64,000 nucleotides of DNA. It comes from Pseudomonas pergaminensis (GTDB lineage: Bacteria > Pseudomonadota > Gammaproteobacteria > Pseudomonadales > Pseudomonadaceae). The notes under the pieces are model-generated. The model did not search any database, was not told where the DNA came from, and worked only from the letters and a program-made list of their open reading frames with translations. Of this stretch, positions 16,311 to 25,685 are shown piece after piece (within the stretch, counting starts at the first letter, position 1; the number at the start of each line of letters is the position of its first letter). The DNA lies in NCBI RefSeq assembly GCF_024112395.2, contig NZ_CP078013.2, positions 372,001 to 436,000 on the forward strand, in the 5' to 3' direction. Position numbers and translations under genes: made by a program.

Positions 16311-19300
16311 ATGCAATGGATTTTCATGCTGATTGGCCTGGTGCTCGGCTGGACGCTCGATGAGTCGTTCAGTGATGCGGGTATCGGAGCGCTGTTGGGC
16401 TTGGGCATTGGCCAGGCGATTCGCCTGTCAAAGCTGGCGACTCAGGCGGACCAACAGGCGCGTCAGTTGGAAACCACGCAGAAGGCGCTGATTGCGCTGG
16501 GTGATCGTCTGCGGCAGCTGGAAGTGCCCACGCCGCCAAGCAATATCGTCGTCGAAGCCCCAATCCCTGAACCCACACCTGTTGGCAAAGCGCCCGATTT
16601 GGTTTGGGAGCTGCCGGCCGAATTGGCGCCGGTTGCCATCGTTGCCGAACCAAGCCAGCCGCTGCCGGCTGATGTATGGGCGCCCGCCCCGATACCAGAA
16701 CCCAAAGAACCTGCCATCCCCCGTGGCCCCAACCTGATCGAGCGCGCCATCAGTGGCGCGCGCAATTGGTTGTTCGGCGGCAACACCGTGCTGCGTGTCG
16801 GCGTGGTGCTGTTGTTTCTCGGTCTGGCGTTCCTGTTGCGCTATGCCACCGAAGGCATGGTGGTGCCGATCGAATTACGTTACGCCGGCGTCGCTGCCGC
16901 CGCATTGGGCCTGCTGGGCCTGGGCTGGTGGCTGCGGCTGCGTAACAGCAATTACGGCTTGATGTTGCAAGGCACCGGGATCGCGGTGCTGTACCTGACC
17001 GTGTTCGCTGCGATGCGCTTGCACCCGCTGATCGACCCCGGTGCGGCGCTTGGCCTGCTGGTGGCCGTCACGGTGTTCTCGGCGATCCTGGCGATTACCC
17101 AGGATGCGCTGGGCCTGGCCTGTGCGGCGGCGCTGGGTGGTTTTGCCGCGCCGATTCTGACTTCCACCGGCGCTGGCAACCATGTGGCGCTGTTCAGTTA
17201 TTTCGCCCTGCTCAACGCCGGCATCCTGGCGATTGCTTGGTTCAAGGCCTGGCGCCTGCTCAACCTGATCGGTTTTGTCGGCACTTTTGGGATTGGCTTC
17301 GCTTGGGGGATGCGCTCCTACACGCCGGAACTGCTGTGGAGTACCGAGCCGTTCCTGATGCTGTTTTTCCTGATGTACCTGGCCATCGGCCTGCTGTTCG
17401 CCCGGCGTAAATTGCTCGAGATGCGCGACGCGCCCGAGGATGACAGCCGTGGTGCACTGCTGCGCTGGTCGGCGGCCAAGGGTGATTATGTCGACGGCAG
17501 CATGCTGTTTGGCCCGCCGCTGGTGGGTTTCGGCTTGCAGTTTGCGTTGGTGCAGCACCTGGAGTTTGCCGCAGCGTTCAGCGCCTTGGGCCTGGGCATC
17601 GTCTACATGGGCCTGGCCCGGCTGCTGAGCGGCGGGCGCGCTTTGTTGCTGGCGGAAACCTGCCTGGCCTTGGGGGTGATCTTTGCCAGCCTGGCCATCC
17701 CCCTGGGCCTCGACGCGCGTTGGACGGCTGCGGCCTGGGCGGTGGAAGGCGCCGGCATTTTCTGGCTCGGCTTGCGTCAGCAGCGGCCGTTGGCGCGCGC
17801 GTTTGGCCTGTTGCTGCAAGTGGGTTCGGCGCTGGCGTTCCTCAGTGAATTGGGTGTCGGTGAGCACACCTTGCTCAGTGGCGCGCCGTTGGGCGCGCTG
17901 CTGCTGGGCGCTGCGTTGTTGTTCAGCTTTGACCAGTTGCGCAAGGCGTCCGAGGAGCAGTCCTCAGACTGGGAGCGCAAAGGCCTCCCGGTGTTGGCTA
18001 GCCTTGGCTTGAGCTTTTTGTACCTGCTCGCGCCCTTGTTGCTGGCTACCCAAGGCACCGCTGTGAGTTGGGCAGTCGCTGGCCTGGTGACGCTGTTTAT
18101 AGGCCTGCGCATCGGCTCGCGCACCTTCCTGTTCACCGCATTCGCTGTGCAATTGCTGGGTGGCGCGGTGTTCCTGCTGCGGTTGCAAGGTGGCGACGGC
18201 GCAGCGGTGTTCAATGCCGGTTGGAGCGGTTTGCTCACGGCGTCGTTGATTGGCTTGGCCTTGATCGGTGGCATGTTGTTGGCGGCGCGTGACGACATCG
18301 TGCGCAGCGATGTGCGGCTGCTGCGCGGGTTGTCGGTGGTGCTGTTGGCGGGCCTCGTATTGATCAACCTCGCGGTGCTGTTCGTGCTGCCGTGGGAAAG
18401 CGCCAGTGGCGTGTGGGCGGCCAGTGGCTTGTTGGTCATCTGGCTGAGCCTGTACCTGCAACAGCGGGTCAGTTTTGTGTTCGGCTTGCTGCTGCAATTG
18501 GTGGGCGGCGGTTCGTTCCTGCTGGCGGTACCGGAGTTGCTCGGGCCACTGACCAGCGAGGGGCTGCGTCCGTTGGCCCACAGCGGTTTCTGGACGCCGA
18601 TGGTGCTGGGCCTGGCTGCACTGGTCGGCGCCTGGCGCTTGCAGCGCGAACCCCATGCGCCGGTGTTTGCCGTGTTGAAGCTGCAACGCTTGTCGGACTT
18701 GTTGTTGGTCTGGGGCGCGGCCTGGTGGACGTTGGCGCTGATCGGCGAAGTGTTGCGGTTTATCCCACAGGAATTGCAGGGGGCATTCCTGCTGGGGTGC
18801 GCGGCAATCAGCGTCGCGGTCTGGATGCTGCTGGCTGCGCGCCTGAAGTGGGTGTCGCTGGGGGTGTTGTCCACCCTGCTGATGCCCGCGGTGGGCTTGG
18901 TGTTGCTGGTGTACGGACATACTTATTACCACCCCGCGGCGGAGTACGGCTGGCTGGCGTGGTCGGCGGTATTTGTGGTGCATTTCATCTCGCTGCGACG
19001 CCTGGCGGTGATTGTGCCCGCCAAGGCGTTGAGCGTGGCCCACGTACTCGGCTGCTGGATGCTGATCGGCATATTGGCGCTGGAGTTGCGCTACGGTCTG
19101 CTGAGGTTTACTGCCGAGTACAACGCCTGGCGCTGGCTGGGCTGGGCGATCCTGCCAAGTCTCTATCTCGTGCTGGCCGCTTCGCCACGTCGTTGGCCAT
19201 GGCCGGTGTCGGCGTATCCAAGGGAATATCGGGCGTTGGCGGCCGTGCCATTGGCGGTGCTGATGCTCGGTTGGTTCTGGCTGGCGAACAGCTTCAGCGA

Positions 19301-19829
19301 CGGCACGGCCAAACCGCTGCCCTATGTGCCGCTGGTCAATCCGCTGGACTTGGGCCTGCTCTTTGCGCTGCTGGGTGTGTATTGGTGCGCGCGAAGTGTC
19401 GCGCCGCTACGGGGGCCGCGTACCGAGCTTTTTGCCCAAGGTGTCGCGGGTGTCTCGCTGTTTGCCTTCTTCACTGCGCTGGTGATGCGCACCGCCCACC
19501 ATTGGGGCGGCGTGCCGTTTCAACTGGATGCGTTGCTCGAATCCATGCTGGTACAGGCCGGCCTGTCGATTGTCTGGACCCTGATCGCTCTCGGCCTGAT
19601 GATCGGCGGCCACCTGCGCCATCGCCGCGAGGTGTGGCTGATCGGTGCAGTGTTGATTGCGGTGGTGGTCGCCAAGTTGTTCTTTGTCGAACTGAGCAAC
19701 CGCGGCGGTCTGGCGCGGATCGTGTCGTTTATAGGCGTGGGTGGGCTGTTGCTGGTGGTGGGTTACTTCGCACCGCTGCCACCCAAGCGTGCCGAACCGG
19801 TGTTGGACACTGAAGGAGCATCCCCTTGA
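16311..19829 (+). CDS. DUF2339 polytopic membrane protein
   Basis: An 1172-residue inner-membrane protein. An N-terminal hydrophobic segment is followed by a coiled-coil-like stretch (about residues 34-66) and a Pro/Glu-rich linker (PIPEPTPVGK, PAPIPEPKEP). After NLIERAISGARNWLFGGNTVLRVGVVLLFLG comes a very long run of membrane helices, about two dozen or more, to the C-terminus. This layout is DUF2339; function is unknown. ATG 16311 is chosen because it starts at the first hydrophobic segment; the longer in-frame extension reads into the REPIN flank. It overlaps the DUF3999 gene by 4 nt, implying coupled translation and a joint role, perhaps in the cell envelope (inference). Confidence 0.85.
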   Translation: MQWIFMLIGLVLGWTLDESFSDAGIGALLGLGIGQAIRLSKLATQADQQARQLETTQKALIALGDRLRQLEVPTPPSNIVVEAPIPEPTPVGKAPDLVWELPAELAPVAIVAEPSQPLPADVWAPAPIPEPKEPAIPRGPNLIERAISGARNWLFGGNTVLRVGVVLLFLGLAFLLRYATEGMVVPIELRYAGVAAAALGLLGLGWWLRLRNSNYGLMLQGTGIAVLYLTVFAAMRLHPLIDPGAALGLLVAVTVFSAILAITQDALGLACAAALGGFAAPILTSTGAGNHVALFSYFALLNAGILAIAWFKAWRLLNLIGFVGTFGIGFAWGMRSYTPELLWSTEPFLMLFFLMYLAIGLLFARRKLLEMRDAPEDDSRGALLRWSAAKGDYVDGSMLFGPPLVGFGLQFALVQHLEFAAAFSALGLGIVYMGLARLLSGGRALLLAETCLALGVIFASLAIPLGLDARWTAAAWAVEGAGIFWLGLRQQRPLARAFGLLLQVGSALAFLSELGVGEHTLLSGAPLGALLLGAALLFSFDQLRKASEEQSSDWERKGLPVLASLGLSFLYLLAPLLLATQGTAVSWAVAGLVTLFIGLRIGSRTFLFTAFAVQLLGGAVFLLRLQGGDGAAVFNAGWSGLLTASLIGLALIGGMLLAARDDIVRSDVRLLRGLSVVLLAGLVLINLAVLFVLPWESASGVWAASGLLVIWLSLYLQQRVSFVFGLLLQLVGGGSFLLAVPELLGPLTSEGLRPLAHSGFWTPMVLGLAALVGAWRLQREPHAPVFAVLKLQRLSDLLLVWGAAWWTLALIGEVLRFIPQELQGAFLLGCAAISVAVWMLLAARLKWVSLGVLSTLLMPAVGLVLLVYGHTYYHPAAEYGWLAWSAVFVVHFISLRRLAVIVPAKALSVAHVLGCWMLIGILALELRYGLLRFTAEYNAWRWLGWAILPSLYLVLAASPRRWPWPVSAYPREYRALAAVPLAVLMLGWFWLANSFSDGTAKPLPYVPLVNPLDLGLLFALLGVYWCARSVAPLRGPRTELFAQGVAGVSLFAFFTALVMRTAHHWGGVPFQLDALLESMLVQAGLSIVWTLIALGLMIGGHLRHRREVWLIGAVLIAVVVAKLFFVELSNRGGLARIVSFIGVGGLLLVVGYFAPLPPKRAEPVLDTEGASP

Positions 19830-21181
19830 TCGGTAAGTTGAGCGTGGCCGTGCTGGGCCTGTGTACGACCTTGTCTGTGTGGGCGCAGGAAACGCCGGCT
19901 GACTTCACCGCCCACGTGCCGCTGAACGTCAGCGGCAGCGGCCCTTGGTATCGCCTGGAGTTGCCGCTGGCGGTGCAATTGAACGCGCGCCAGGCCGATC
20001 TTGGCGATGTGCGCGTGTTCAACGCCGCCGGCGAGCCGCAGGCCTATGCGTTGTCGCGACAGGCCTCGCAGCGCAGCGAAAGTCGCAACGTGACGGCGGT
20101 GAAGTGGTTCCCGCTCTACGCCGCCGACACCCAGCAAGCCCTGCCAAACGTGGTAATGAAGGCCACCACTTCCGGCACTCTGGTGGAAATCAAACCGTCC
20201 ACAGCCCCCAAGCCTGGCAAGCAAGTGCTGCGGGGCTGGGTATTGGACGCCAGTGCAATCAAGGCGCCCCTGCAGCAATTGAGCCTGGACTGGAGTCGCG
20301 AGCAGGAGGGCTTCCAGCGTTTCAGCATTGAAGCCAGTGATGATTTGCAGCACTGGAAAGCCTGGGGCGATGGGCAAGTGGCGCGCTTGTCATTTGCCGA
20401 TGAACGGGTCGAGCAGCATGACGTGAGCTTGCCGGGGCAATCGGCGCGTTATTTGCGGCTGGTGTGGCAAGGCCAGGCGGCGCCGTTGTTGACGTCGGCC
20501 AAGCTGGAGAGCGCCACCAGCAGCACCTTGCCGATGCCGTTGGTGTGGTCGCAGGCCTTTCCAGGGGAGCGGCTCAAGGCGGGAGAGTACAGTTGGCAAT
20601 TGCCGACGGGGCTGAATGTCGAGCGCTTGCGGGTCGAATTGAAGCAGCCCAATACGCTGGCGCCGGTGACGTTGTCGGGTCGAAGTGACGCCAAGCAAAC
20701 CTGGCTGCCGTTGAGCAATGGCCTGCTGTACCGCCTGACCCAGAACGGCAAGGACGTGGTGCAGGATGAATTGCAGTTGCCGGGCCAGACGGTTGCCCAG
20801 TTGAAGTTGCAAGTGGACGAGCGGGGCGGTGGACTGGGCGTCGAAGCCCCCGCCTTACGCGTGGCCGTGCGTGCCACGCAACTGGTGTTCCTGGCGCGGG
20901 GTGAGCCGCCCTTCAGCCTGGCGCTGGGGAACGCGTCCGTGAAAGCCGCGAGCTTGCCACTTTCGACGCTGATTCCCGATTACAGTCCCGAGCGTTTGAA
21001 GGCGCTGGGCCAGGCCACCTTGGTGGGAGAAATCGCGGTCAAACCGCCTGCGATTGCCGCCTTGCCCGAAGCCGGCACCGACTGGAAGAAACTCGGCCTG
21101 TGGGCCGTGTTACTGCTCGGCGTGGCGGCACTGGGTGCCATGGCCTACAGTTTGCTGCGCAAGCCGCCGGTGGCAGGTTAA
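19826..21181 (+). CDS. DUF3999 exported, membrane-tethered protein
   Basis: A 451-residue protein with a signal peptide (LSVAVLGLCTTLSVWAQ|E), a long periplasmic beta-rich region (FTAHVPLNVSGSGPWYRLELP; ARYLRLVWQG) and a C-terminal membrane helix (LGLWAVLLLGVAALGAMAYSLL) with a short RKPPVAG tail. It matches the DUF3999 family, which is commonly paired with DUF2339. The start is TTG 19826, overlapping the upstream TGA (TTGA), with AAGGAG 8 nt ahead; no ATG fits the signal peptide. Function unknown. Confidence 0.82.
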   Translation: MIGKLSVAVLGLCTTLSVWAQETPADFTAHVPLNVSGSGPWYRLELPLAVQLNARQADLGDVRVFNAAGEPQAYALSRQASQRSESRNVTAVKWFPLYAADTQQALPNVVMKATTSGTLVEIKPSTAPKPGKQVLRGWVLDASAIKAPLQQLSLDWSREQEGFQRFSIEASDDLQHWKAWGDGQVARLSFADERVEQHDVSLPGQSARYLRLVWQGQAAPLLTSAKLESATSSTLPMPLVWSQAFPGERLKAGEYSWQLPTGLNVERLRVELKQPNTLAPVTLSGRSDAKQTWLPLSNGLLYRLTQNGKDVVQDELQLPGQTVAQLKLQVDERGGGLGVEAPALRVAVRATQLVFLARGEPPFSLALGNASVKAASLPLSTLIPDYSPERLKALGQATLVGEIAVKPPAIAALPEAGTDWKKLGLWAVLLLGVAALGAMAYSLLRKPPVAG

Positions 21182-21290
21182 ATAAAGTCCATGAACTCTA
21201 TTGGGTTTAAATCCTCTGATAGGAGGAAATACGCCCCGACTCGCGTTAAACTGCGCGGGTTTTCAGCCCCCCCATTCTCCGGAGCCTTAC

Positions 21291-22301
21291 ATGTCCCGCG
21301 TTACCTTGAGTCGCTATTTGATTGAGCAGACCCGCAGCAACAACACGCCTGCCGATCTGCGCTTCCTTATCGAAGTGGTGGCGCGTGCTTGCAAGGAAAT
21401 CAGCCACGCCGTGTCCAAAGGCGCATTGGGTGGTGTCCTGGGCAGCATGGGCACTGAAAACGTGCAGGGCGAAGTGCAGAAGAAACTCGACGTACTCTCC
21501 AACGAGATCCTGCTCGAAGCCAACGAATGGGGCGGTCACCTGGCCGGCATGGCGTCCGAAGAAATGGACAATGCCTACCAGATCCCGGGCAAATACCCGA
21601 AAGGCGCGTACCTGCTGGTATTTGACCCACTGGACGGCTCGTCCAACATCGACATCAATGCACCGGTCGGCACCATCTTCTCGGTACTGCGTTGCCCGAA
21701 CGAATACCTGAGCCAGAACGAAGCCCTGAACGAAAAGGCCTTCCTGCAGCCAGGCACCGAACAGGTTGCCGCTGGCTACGCCATCTACGGTCCACAGACC
21801 ATGCTGGTGCTGACCCTGGGCGATGGCGTCAAGGGCTTCACCCTGGACCGCGAAATGGGCAGCTTCGTGCTGACTCACGAAGACATCTCCATTCCTGCGT
21901 CCACCCAGGAATTCGCGATCAACATGTCCAACCAGCGTCACTGGGAAGAACCGGTGAAGCGCTATGTCAACGAACTGATGGAAGGTGAAGAAGGCCCGTT
22001 GAAGAAAAACTTCAACATGCGCTGGGTTGCCGCGATGGTTGCCGATGTGCACCGCATCCTGACCCGTGGTGGTCTGTTCATGTACCCACGCGACAGCCGC
22101 GAGCCGTCCAAGCCGGGCAAACTGCGCTTGATGTACGAAGCCAACCCGATGTCGTTCCTGGTTGAGCAGGCGGGCGGTGCGTCCACCGACGGCCACCAGC
22201 GCATCCTCGACATCCAGCCTGAAGGCCTACACCAGCGTGTGGCGGTATTCCTGGGTTCGAAGGAAGAAGTTGAGCGTGTGACGGCCTATCACAAGAAGTA
22301 A
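21291..22301 (+). CDS. fbp: Fructose-1,6-bisphosphatase class 1
   Basis: A 336-residue gluconeogenic phosphatase converting fructose-1,6-bisphosphate to fructose-6-phosphate. Metal and substrate motifs are [21 protein letters not shown] and [23 protein letters not shown]. Length equals the class I norm. ATG 21291 lies 8 nt past CCGGAG; the in-frame ATG 90 nt upstream lacks support. It is a monocistronic gene with its own terminator. Confidence 0.96.
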   Translation: MSRVTLSRYLIEQTRSNNTPADLRFLIEVVARACKEISHAVSKGALGGVLGSMGTENVQGEVQKKLDVLSNEILLEANEWGGHLAGMASEEMDNAYQIPGKYPKGAYLLVFDPLDGSSNIDINAPVGTIFSVLRCPNEYLSQNEALNEKAFLQPGTEQVAAGYAIYGPQTMLVLTLGDGVKGFTLDREMGSFVLTHEDISIPASTQEFAINMSNQRHWEEPVKRYVNELMEGEEGPLKKNFNMRWVAAMVADVHRILTRGGLFMYPRDSREPSKPGKLRLMYEANPMSFLVEQAGGASTDGHQRILDIQPEGLHQRVAVFLGSKEEVERVTAYHKK

Positions 22302-22351
22302 GCTGCGGCGATAAGTGATCGGCGTTGTTGTGAGCCGTTTCACTCTTGAAG

Positions 22352-22388
22352 AAGCCCCGAAACGTTTCAGCGTTTTCGGGGCTTTTTT
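22352..22388 (+). terminator. Rho-independent terminator of fbp
   Basis: AAGCCCCGAAACG-TTTCAG-CGTTTTCGGGGCTT followed by a T-run, about 50 nt past the fbp stop. Confidence 0.9.
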
Positions 22389-22477
22389 GTTTTCGTTCGT
22401 CGGGAACCAGACACCTCTTTTCCCTTCTAAGCTTCTGGCAGATACCCAAGCTGCTTCGTCCCTCCAGGAGTTTTTCC

Positions 22478-22732
22478 ATGTCGTTACGCCGTCTCGCTTT
22501 GCTGGCTTTTTGCGTGCTATTGGCCGCTTGCAGCAAGGTCAATCAAGAAAACTACGCGAAGTTGTCGGCTGGCATGGCCAAGGCTGAGGTGGAGTCGCTG
22601 TTGGGCAAGCCTACCGATTGTTCTGGCGCACTGGGCATGTCCAGCTGCACCTGGGGCGATAAAAACAGCTTTATCAGCGTTCAATATGCCGGTGACAAAG
22701 TTCTGATGTTTTCCGGGCAAGGCCTGAAGTAA
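22478..22732 (+). CDS. Small lipoprotein, SmpA/BamE-like fold suspected
   Basis: An 84-residue lipoprotein: a signal peptide ending in the lipobox LLAAC (Cys at residue 18), then a ~65-residue domain reading KLSAGMAKAEVESLLGKPTDC...CTWGDKNSFISVQYAGDKV. The 'G-M-x-x-x-E-V-x-x-L-L-G-x-P' pattern resembles SmpA/OmlA/BamE-like domains, but a specific role cannot be assigned. ATG 22478 has AGGAG 7 nt upstream; the longer in-frame extension would place the lipobox mid-protein. The lipocalin gene follows after 30 bp, probably in the same unit. Confidence 0.75.
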   Translation: MSLRRLALLAFCVLLAACSKVNQENYAKLSAGMAKAEVESLLGKPTDCSGALGMSSCTWGDKNSFISVQYAGDKVLMFSGQGLK

Positions 22733-22762
22733 ACCGGGGCGCAAGCCTGCGGGAGAAGAAGA

Positions 22763-23332
22763 ATGATGCGTTTTGTTTTGTTCCTTTGTGCCAGCCTGTT
22801 TTTGGCGGGCTGTGCCAGCCATTCTGGCGATGATCTGCAACCCAAGACCGCTGGCAGCGTCAACCTCAAGCGTTACCAGGGCACCTGGTATGAGTTGGCC
22901 CGATTGCCGATGTACTTCCAGCGCAACTGCGCGCAGTCCGAAGCTCGCTACACGTTGCTGCCCGATGGCGATATGTCAGTGTTCAACCGCTGCCTGACGA
23001 CCGAGTGGAAGTGGGAAGAAGCGAAGGGCACCGCCACCCCGCAAGTACCGGGCAAGACCGACAAGCTCTGGGTGGAATTCAATAACTGGTTTACCGCGCT
23101 GCTACCCGGCGTCGCCAAAGGCGATTACTGGGTGCTGTATGTCAGCGATGACTACAAGACCGCGATCGTCGGCAGCCCGAGCCGGCGCTACATGTGGATC
23201 TTGTCGCGCACGCCGACGGTCAATGCGGACACCCGCGAAGACCTGCTGAGCAGGGCGCGGCAACAGGGGTATGACACCACACGTTTGATCTGGCGCACGT
23301 CGGACAAGCAGATGGCGAAGACCTCGCAATAA
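22763..23332 (+). CDS. blc: Outer-membrane lipoprotein lipocalin Blc
   Basis: A 189-residue bacterial lipocalin. A lipoprotein signal (FLCASLFLAGC) precedes the diagnostic lipocalin motif YQGTWYELARLPMYFQ, then the eight-strand barrel region (DYWVLYVSDDYKTAIVGSPSRRYMWILSR). It binds lysophospholipids or fatty acids at the outer membrane in E. coli; the same role is presumed here. Two ATGs (22763, 22766) serve equally as start. Confidence 0.92.
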   Translation: MMRFVLFLCASLFLAGCASHSGDDLQPKTAGSVNLKRYQGTWYELARLPMYFQRNCAQSEARYTLLPDGDMSVFNRCLTTEWKWEEAKGTATPQVPGKTDKLWVEFNNWFTALLPGVAKGDYWVLYVSDDYKTAIVGSPSRRYMWILSRTPTVNADTREDLLSRARQQGYDTTRLIWRTSDKQMAKTSQ

Positions 23333-23354
23333 CCCTGGGCCACCGCCGATCAAA

Positions 23355-23447
23355 AAATGTGGGAGCTGGCTTGCCTGCGATAGCATCACCAAGGTGTAAC
23401 TGATACACCTTGGTGCCTGTATCGCAGGCAAGCCAGCTCCCACATTT
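23355..23447. repeat. REPIN (paired REP), nearly perfect
   Basis: Arms AAATGTGGGAGCTGGCTTGCCTGCGATA / TATCGCAGGCAAGCCAGCTCCCACATTT with an inner CACCAAGGTGTA / TACACCTTGGTG pair. It lies between the convergent blc and hutF stops. Confidence 0.9.
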
Positions 23448-23462
23448 GTTAGGTGTCGCGTG

Positions 23463-24827
23463 TTAGCCCAGTAGCGCTCTCAAGACTTGCGTGAAGGCCC
23501 GGCTGCTTTCTTCTTCACCGGCGTGGTGCCCATCGCGCACCGCCCACTTTCCGTTGACCAGCACATCCCGCACCTGCCGATCACCGCCCGCGAACAGCCA
23601 GCGATTGAGAATCCCGTCCTCCGTTGCCGTCGCCAAGTACGGATCATTACCGTCCAGCACAATCCAATCCGCACGCTTGCCCACTTCCAGTCGACCAATC
23701 GGCTGGCCCAACGCCTGGGCACCGCCGTCCAGCGCGGCATCGAACAGCGTGCGGCCGACCATCGGCTGATCGCTGCGATACAGCCGGTTACGCCGCTGAT
23801 CGCGCAGGCGCTGGCCATATTCCAACCAACGCAACTCTTCCACCACGCTCAGTGATACATGGCTGTCGGACCCGATGCCCATGCGTCCGCCTTGGGCGAG
23901 GAAATCCACCGCCGGGAAAATCCCGTCACCCAGGTTGGCCTCGGTGGTCAGGCACAAGCCGGCAATCGCACGGCTCTTGGCCATGCGCGCCACCTCGTCC
24001 GCATCGGCATGGGTGGCATGCACCAGGCACCAGCGTTCATCGACGTCGACATGGTCATACAGCCATTGCAGCGGGCGCTTGCCACTCCACGCCAGGCAGT
24101 CGTCGACTTCCTTTTGCTGCTCGGCGATGTGGATATGCACCGGGCACACCTTGTCGCTGGCGGCCAGCACGTCATTGATTTGCTGTGGCGTCACCGCGCG
24201 CAACGAGTGGAAACACAGCCCCAACTGCTGCGCCGTTTGTGCGGCGAGGATGGGTTTGAGCTGCGCCTGCAGGTCCAGGTATTGCTCGGTGCTGTTGATA
24301 AACCGCCGCTGGCCTTCATTCGGGGCCTGGCCGCCAAACCCGGAGTGGGTATAGAGCACCGGCACCAGCGTCAGGCCGATACCACTGCTGGCCGCCGCCT
24401 GGCTGATCTGCCGCGACAGCTCCGTGCGATCCGCATACGGCTGGCCGCTGACGTCATGGTGCACATAGTGAAATTCGGCCACCGACGTGTAGCCGGCCTT
24501 GAGCATCTCGATGTACAGCTGGCGCGCGATCACCTGCAATTGGTCCGGGTTTATCTTGCCCACCATGCGGTACATCAGGTCGCGCCAGGTCCAGAAACTG
24601 TCATTCGGGTTGCCGGCCACTTCAGCCAAGCCGGCCATCGCACGCTGGAAGGCATGGGAGTGCAAGTTCGGCATACCCGCCAATACCGGGCCTCTCAGCC
24701 GTTCAGCACCTTCTGCGCTGGCATTGGCCTCAACTTTAGTCAGCAGCCCATCGGCGCTGACTTCAAGACGTACATCATTGGCCCATCCATTAGGCAGCAG
24801 CGCGCGTTCGGCAAAGAAAGCGGACAT
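23463..24827 (-). CDS. hutF: Formimidoylglutamate deiminase
   Basis: A 454-residue metal-dependent amidohydrolase that converts N-formimidoyl-L-glutamate to N-formyl-L-glutamate plus ammonia, the penultimate step of the five-step histidine route. Metal ligands are visible in MPNLHSHAFQR, HIHIAEQ, LVHATHAD and GIGSDSHVS. ATG 24827 was chosen; the in-frame TTG two codons upstream (24833) is possible. It diverges from hutC across a TGTATATACA operator, so it is very likely HutC-repressed. The presence of hutF with hutG fixes the pathway variant. Confidence 0.95.
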   Translation of the reverse strand: MSAFFAERALLPNGWANDVRLEVSADGLLTKVEANASAEGAERLRGPVLAGMPNLHSHAFQRAMAGLAEVAGNPNDSFWTWRDLMYRMVGKINPDQLQVIARQLYIEMLKAGYTSVAEFHYVHHDVSGQPYADRTELSRQISQAAASSGIGLTLVPVLYTHSGFGGQAPNEGQRRFINSTEQYLDLQAQLKPILAAQTAQQLGLCFHSLRAVTPQQINDVLAASDKVCPVHIHIAEQQKEVDDCLAWSGKRPLQWLYDHVDVDERWCLVHATHADADEVARMAKSRAIAGLCLTTEANLGDGIFPAVDFLAQGGRMGIGSDSHVSLSVVEELRWLEYGQRLRDQRRNRLYRSDQPMVGRTLFDAALDGGAQALGQPIGRLEVGKRADWIVLDGNDPYLATATEDGILNRWLFAGGDRQVRDVLVNGKWAVRDGHHAGEEESSRAFTQVLRALLG

Positions 24828-24854
24828 GATCAAGGCACCCCGGTCGTGTGTTTA

Positions 24855-24873
24855 TTTGTATATACATATACAG
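24855..24873. promoter_or_regulatory. Probable HutC operator between hutF and hutC
   Basis: TTTGTATATACATATACAG contains the palindrome TGTATATACA (24857-24866) and an overlapping second TATACATATA register. It resembles the HutC box CTTGTATGTACAAG. It lies 28-46 nt upstream of hutF and 63 nt upstream of hutC. Confidence 0.65.
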
Positions 24874-24935
24874 ACGTTTGCCTGCTCGGTAAACTCCGGC
24901 AATCTATGCATCTTTTCCCCCTGCAAGGATTCCCT

Positions 24936-25685
24936 GTGCCGACTCCGCCTGCCAAGTCTTCGCTGGCTGCCCACATGGACGAAAGTCCGGCGCCCTTGTA
25001 TGCCCGCGTCAAACAGATGATCAGCCAGCAGATCCTCAACGGCAACTGGCCGCCCCATTACCGCGTGCCGTCCGAGAGCGAACTGGTCAGCCAGCTGGGT
25101 TTCAGCCGCATGACCATCAACCGTGCCCTGCGCGAACTCACCGCCGAAGGGCTGCTGGTGCGCATGCAGGGCGTCGGTACTTTCGTCGCGGAGCCCAAGA
25201 GCCAGTCGGCACTGTTCGAAGTGCACAATATCGCCGATGAGATCGCCTCACGCGGTCATCGGCATACCTGCCAGGTCATCCACCTGGGCGAGGAGGCTGC
25301 CGGTTCCGAGCGCGCTGTCGCCTTGGAGATGCGTGAAGGCGGGCGTGTTTTCCATTCGTTGATCGTGCATTTCGAAAACGATATTCCCGTGCAAATCGAA
25401 GACCGTTTCGTCAACGCCCTGGTCGCGCCGGAATACCTGCAGCAGGATTTCACCCAACAGACGCCTTACGCCTACCTCAACCAGGTGGCACCGCTGACCG
25501 AAGGCGAGCATGTGGTCGAAGCCATCCTTGCCGATGCAGCCGAGTGCAAGTTGCTGCAGATCGAACCCAGCGAGCCGTGCCTGCTGATTCGCCGGCGCAC
25601 CTGGTCAGGCCGCCAGCCGGTGACCGCCGCGCGTCTGATCCACCCCGGTTCCCGTCACAGCCTGGAAGGACGTTTCAGTAAATGA
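24936..25685 (+). CDS. hutC: Histidine utilization repressor HutC (GntR family)
   Basis: A 249-residue regulator with an N-terminal winged helix-turn-helix (APLYARVKQMISQQILNGNW; VPSESELVSQLGFSRMTINRALRELTAEGLL) and a C-terminal UTRA effector domain (HFENDIPVQIEDRFVN; PCLLIRRRTWSGRQPVTAARLIHPG). HutC represses hut genes and is released by urocanate. GTG 24936 is preferred, with AAGGA 6 nt upstream; ATG 24906 in frame is the alternative. A much longer open frame to 23859 is antisense to hutF and spurious. Its stop overlaps the hutD start by 4 nt. Confidence 0.95.
   Translation: MPTPPAKSSLAAHMDESPAPLYARVKQMISQQILNGNWPPHYRVPSESELVSQLGFSRMTINRALRELTAEGLLVRMQGVGTFVAEPKSQSALFEVHNIADEIASRGHRHTCQVIHLGEEAAGSERAVALEMREGGRVFHSLIVHFENDIPVQIEDRFVNALVAPEYLQQDFTQQTPYAYLNQVAPLTEGEHVVEAILADAAECKLLQIEPSEPCLLIRRRTWSGRQPVTAARLIHPGSRHSLEGRFSK

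Noticed and set aside
23859..25685. 608-codon open frame on the plus strand spanning hutF and hutC
   Set aside because: Its first part is antisense to hutF and reads as a high-GC shadow; only the part from 24936 matches GntR/UTRA proteins.
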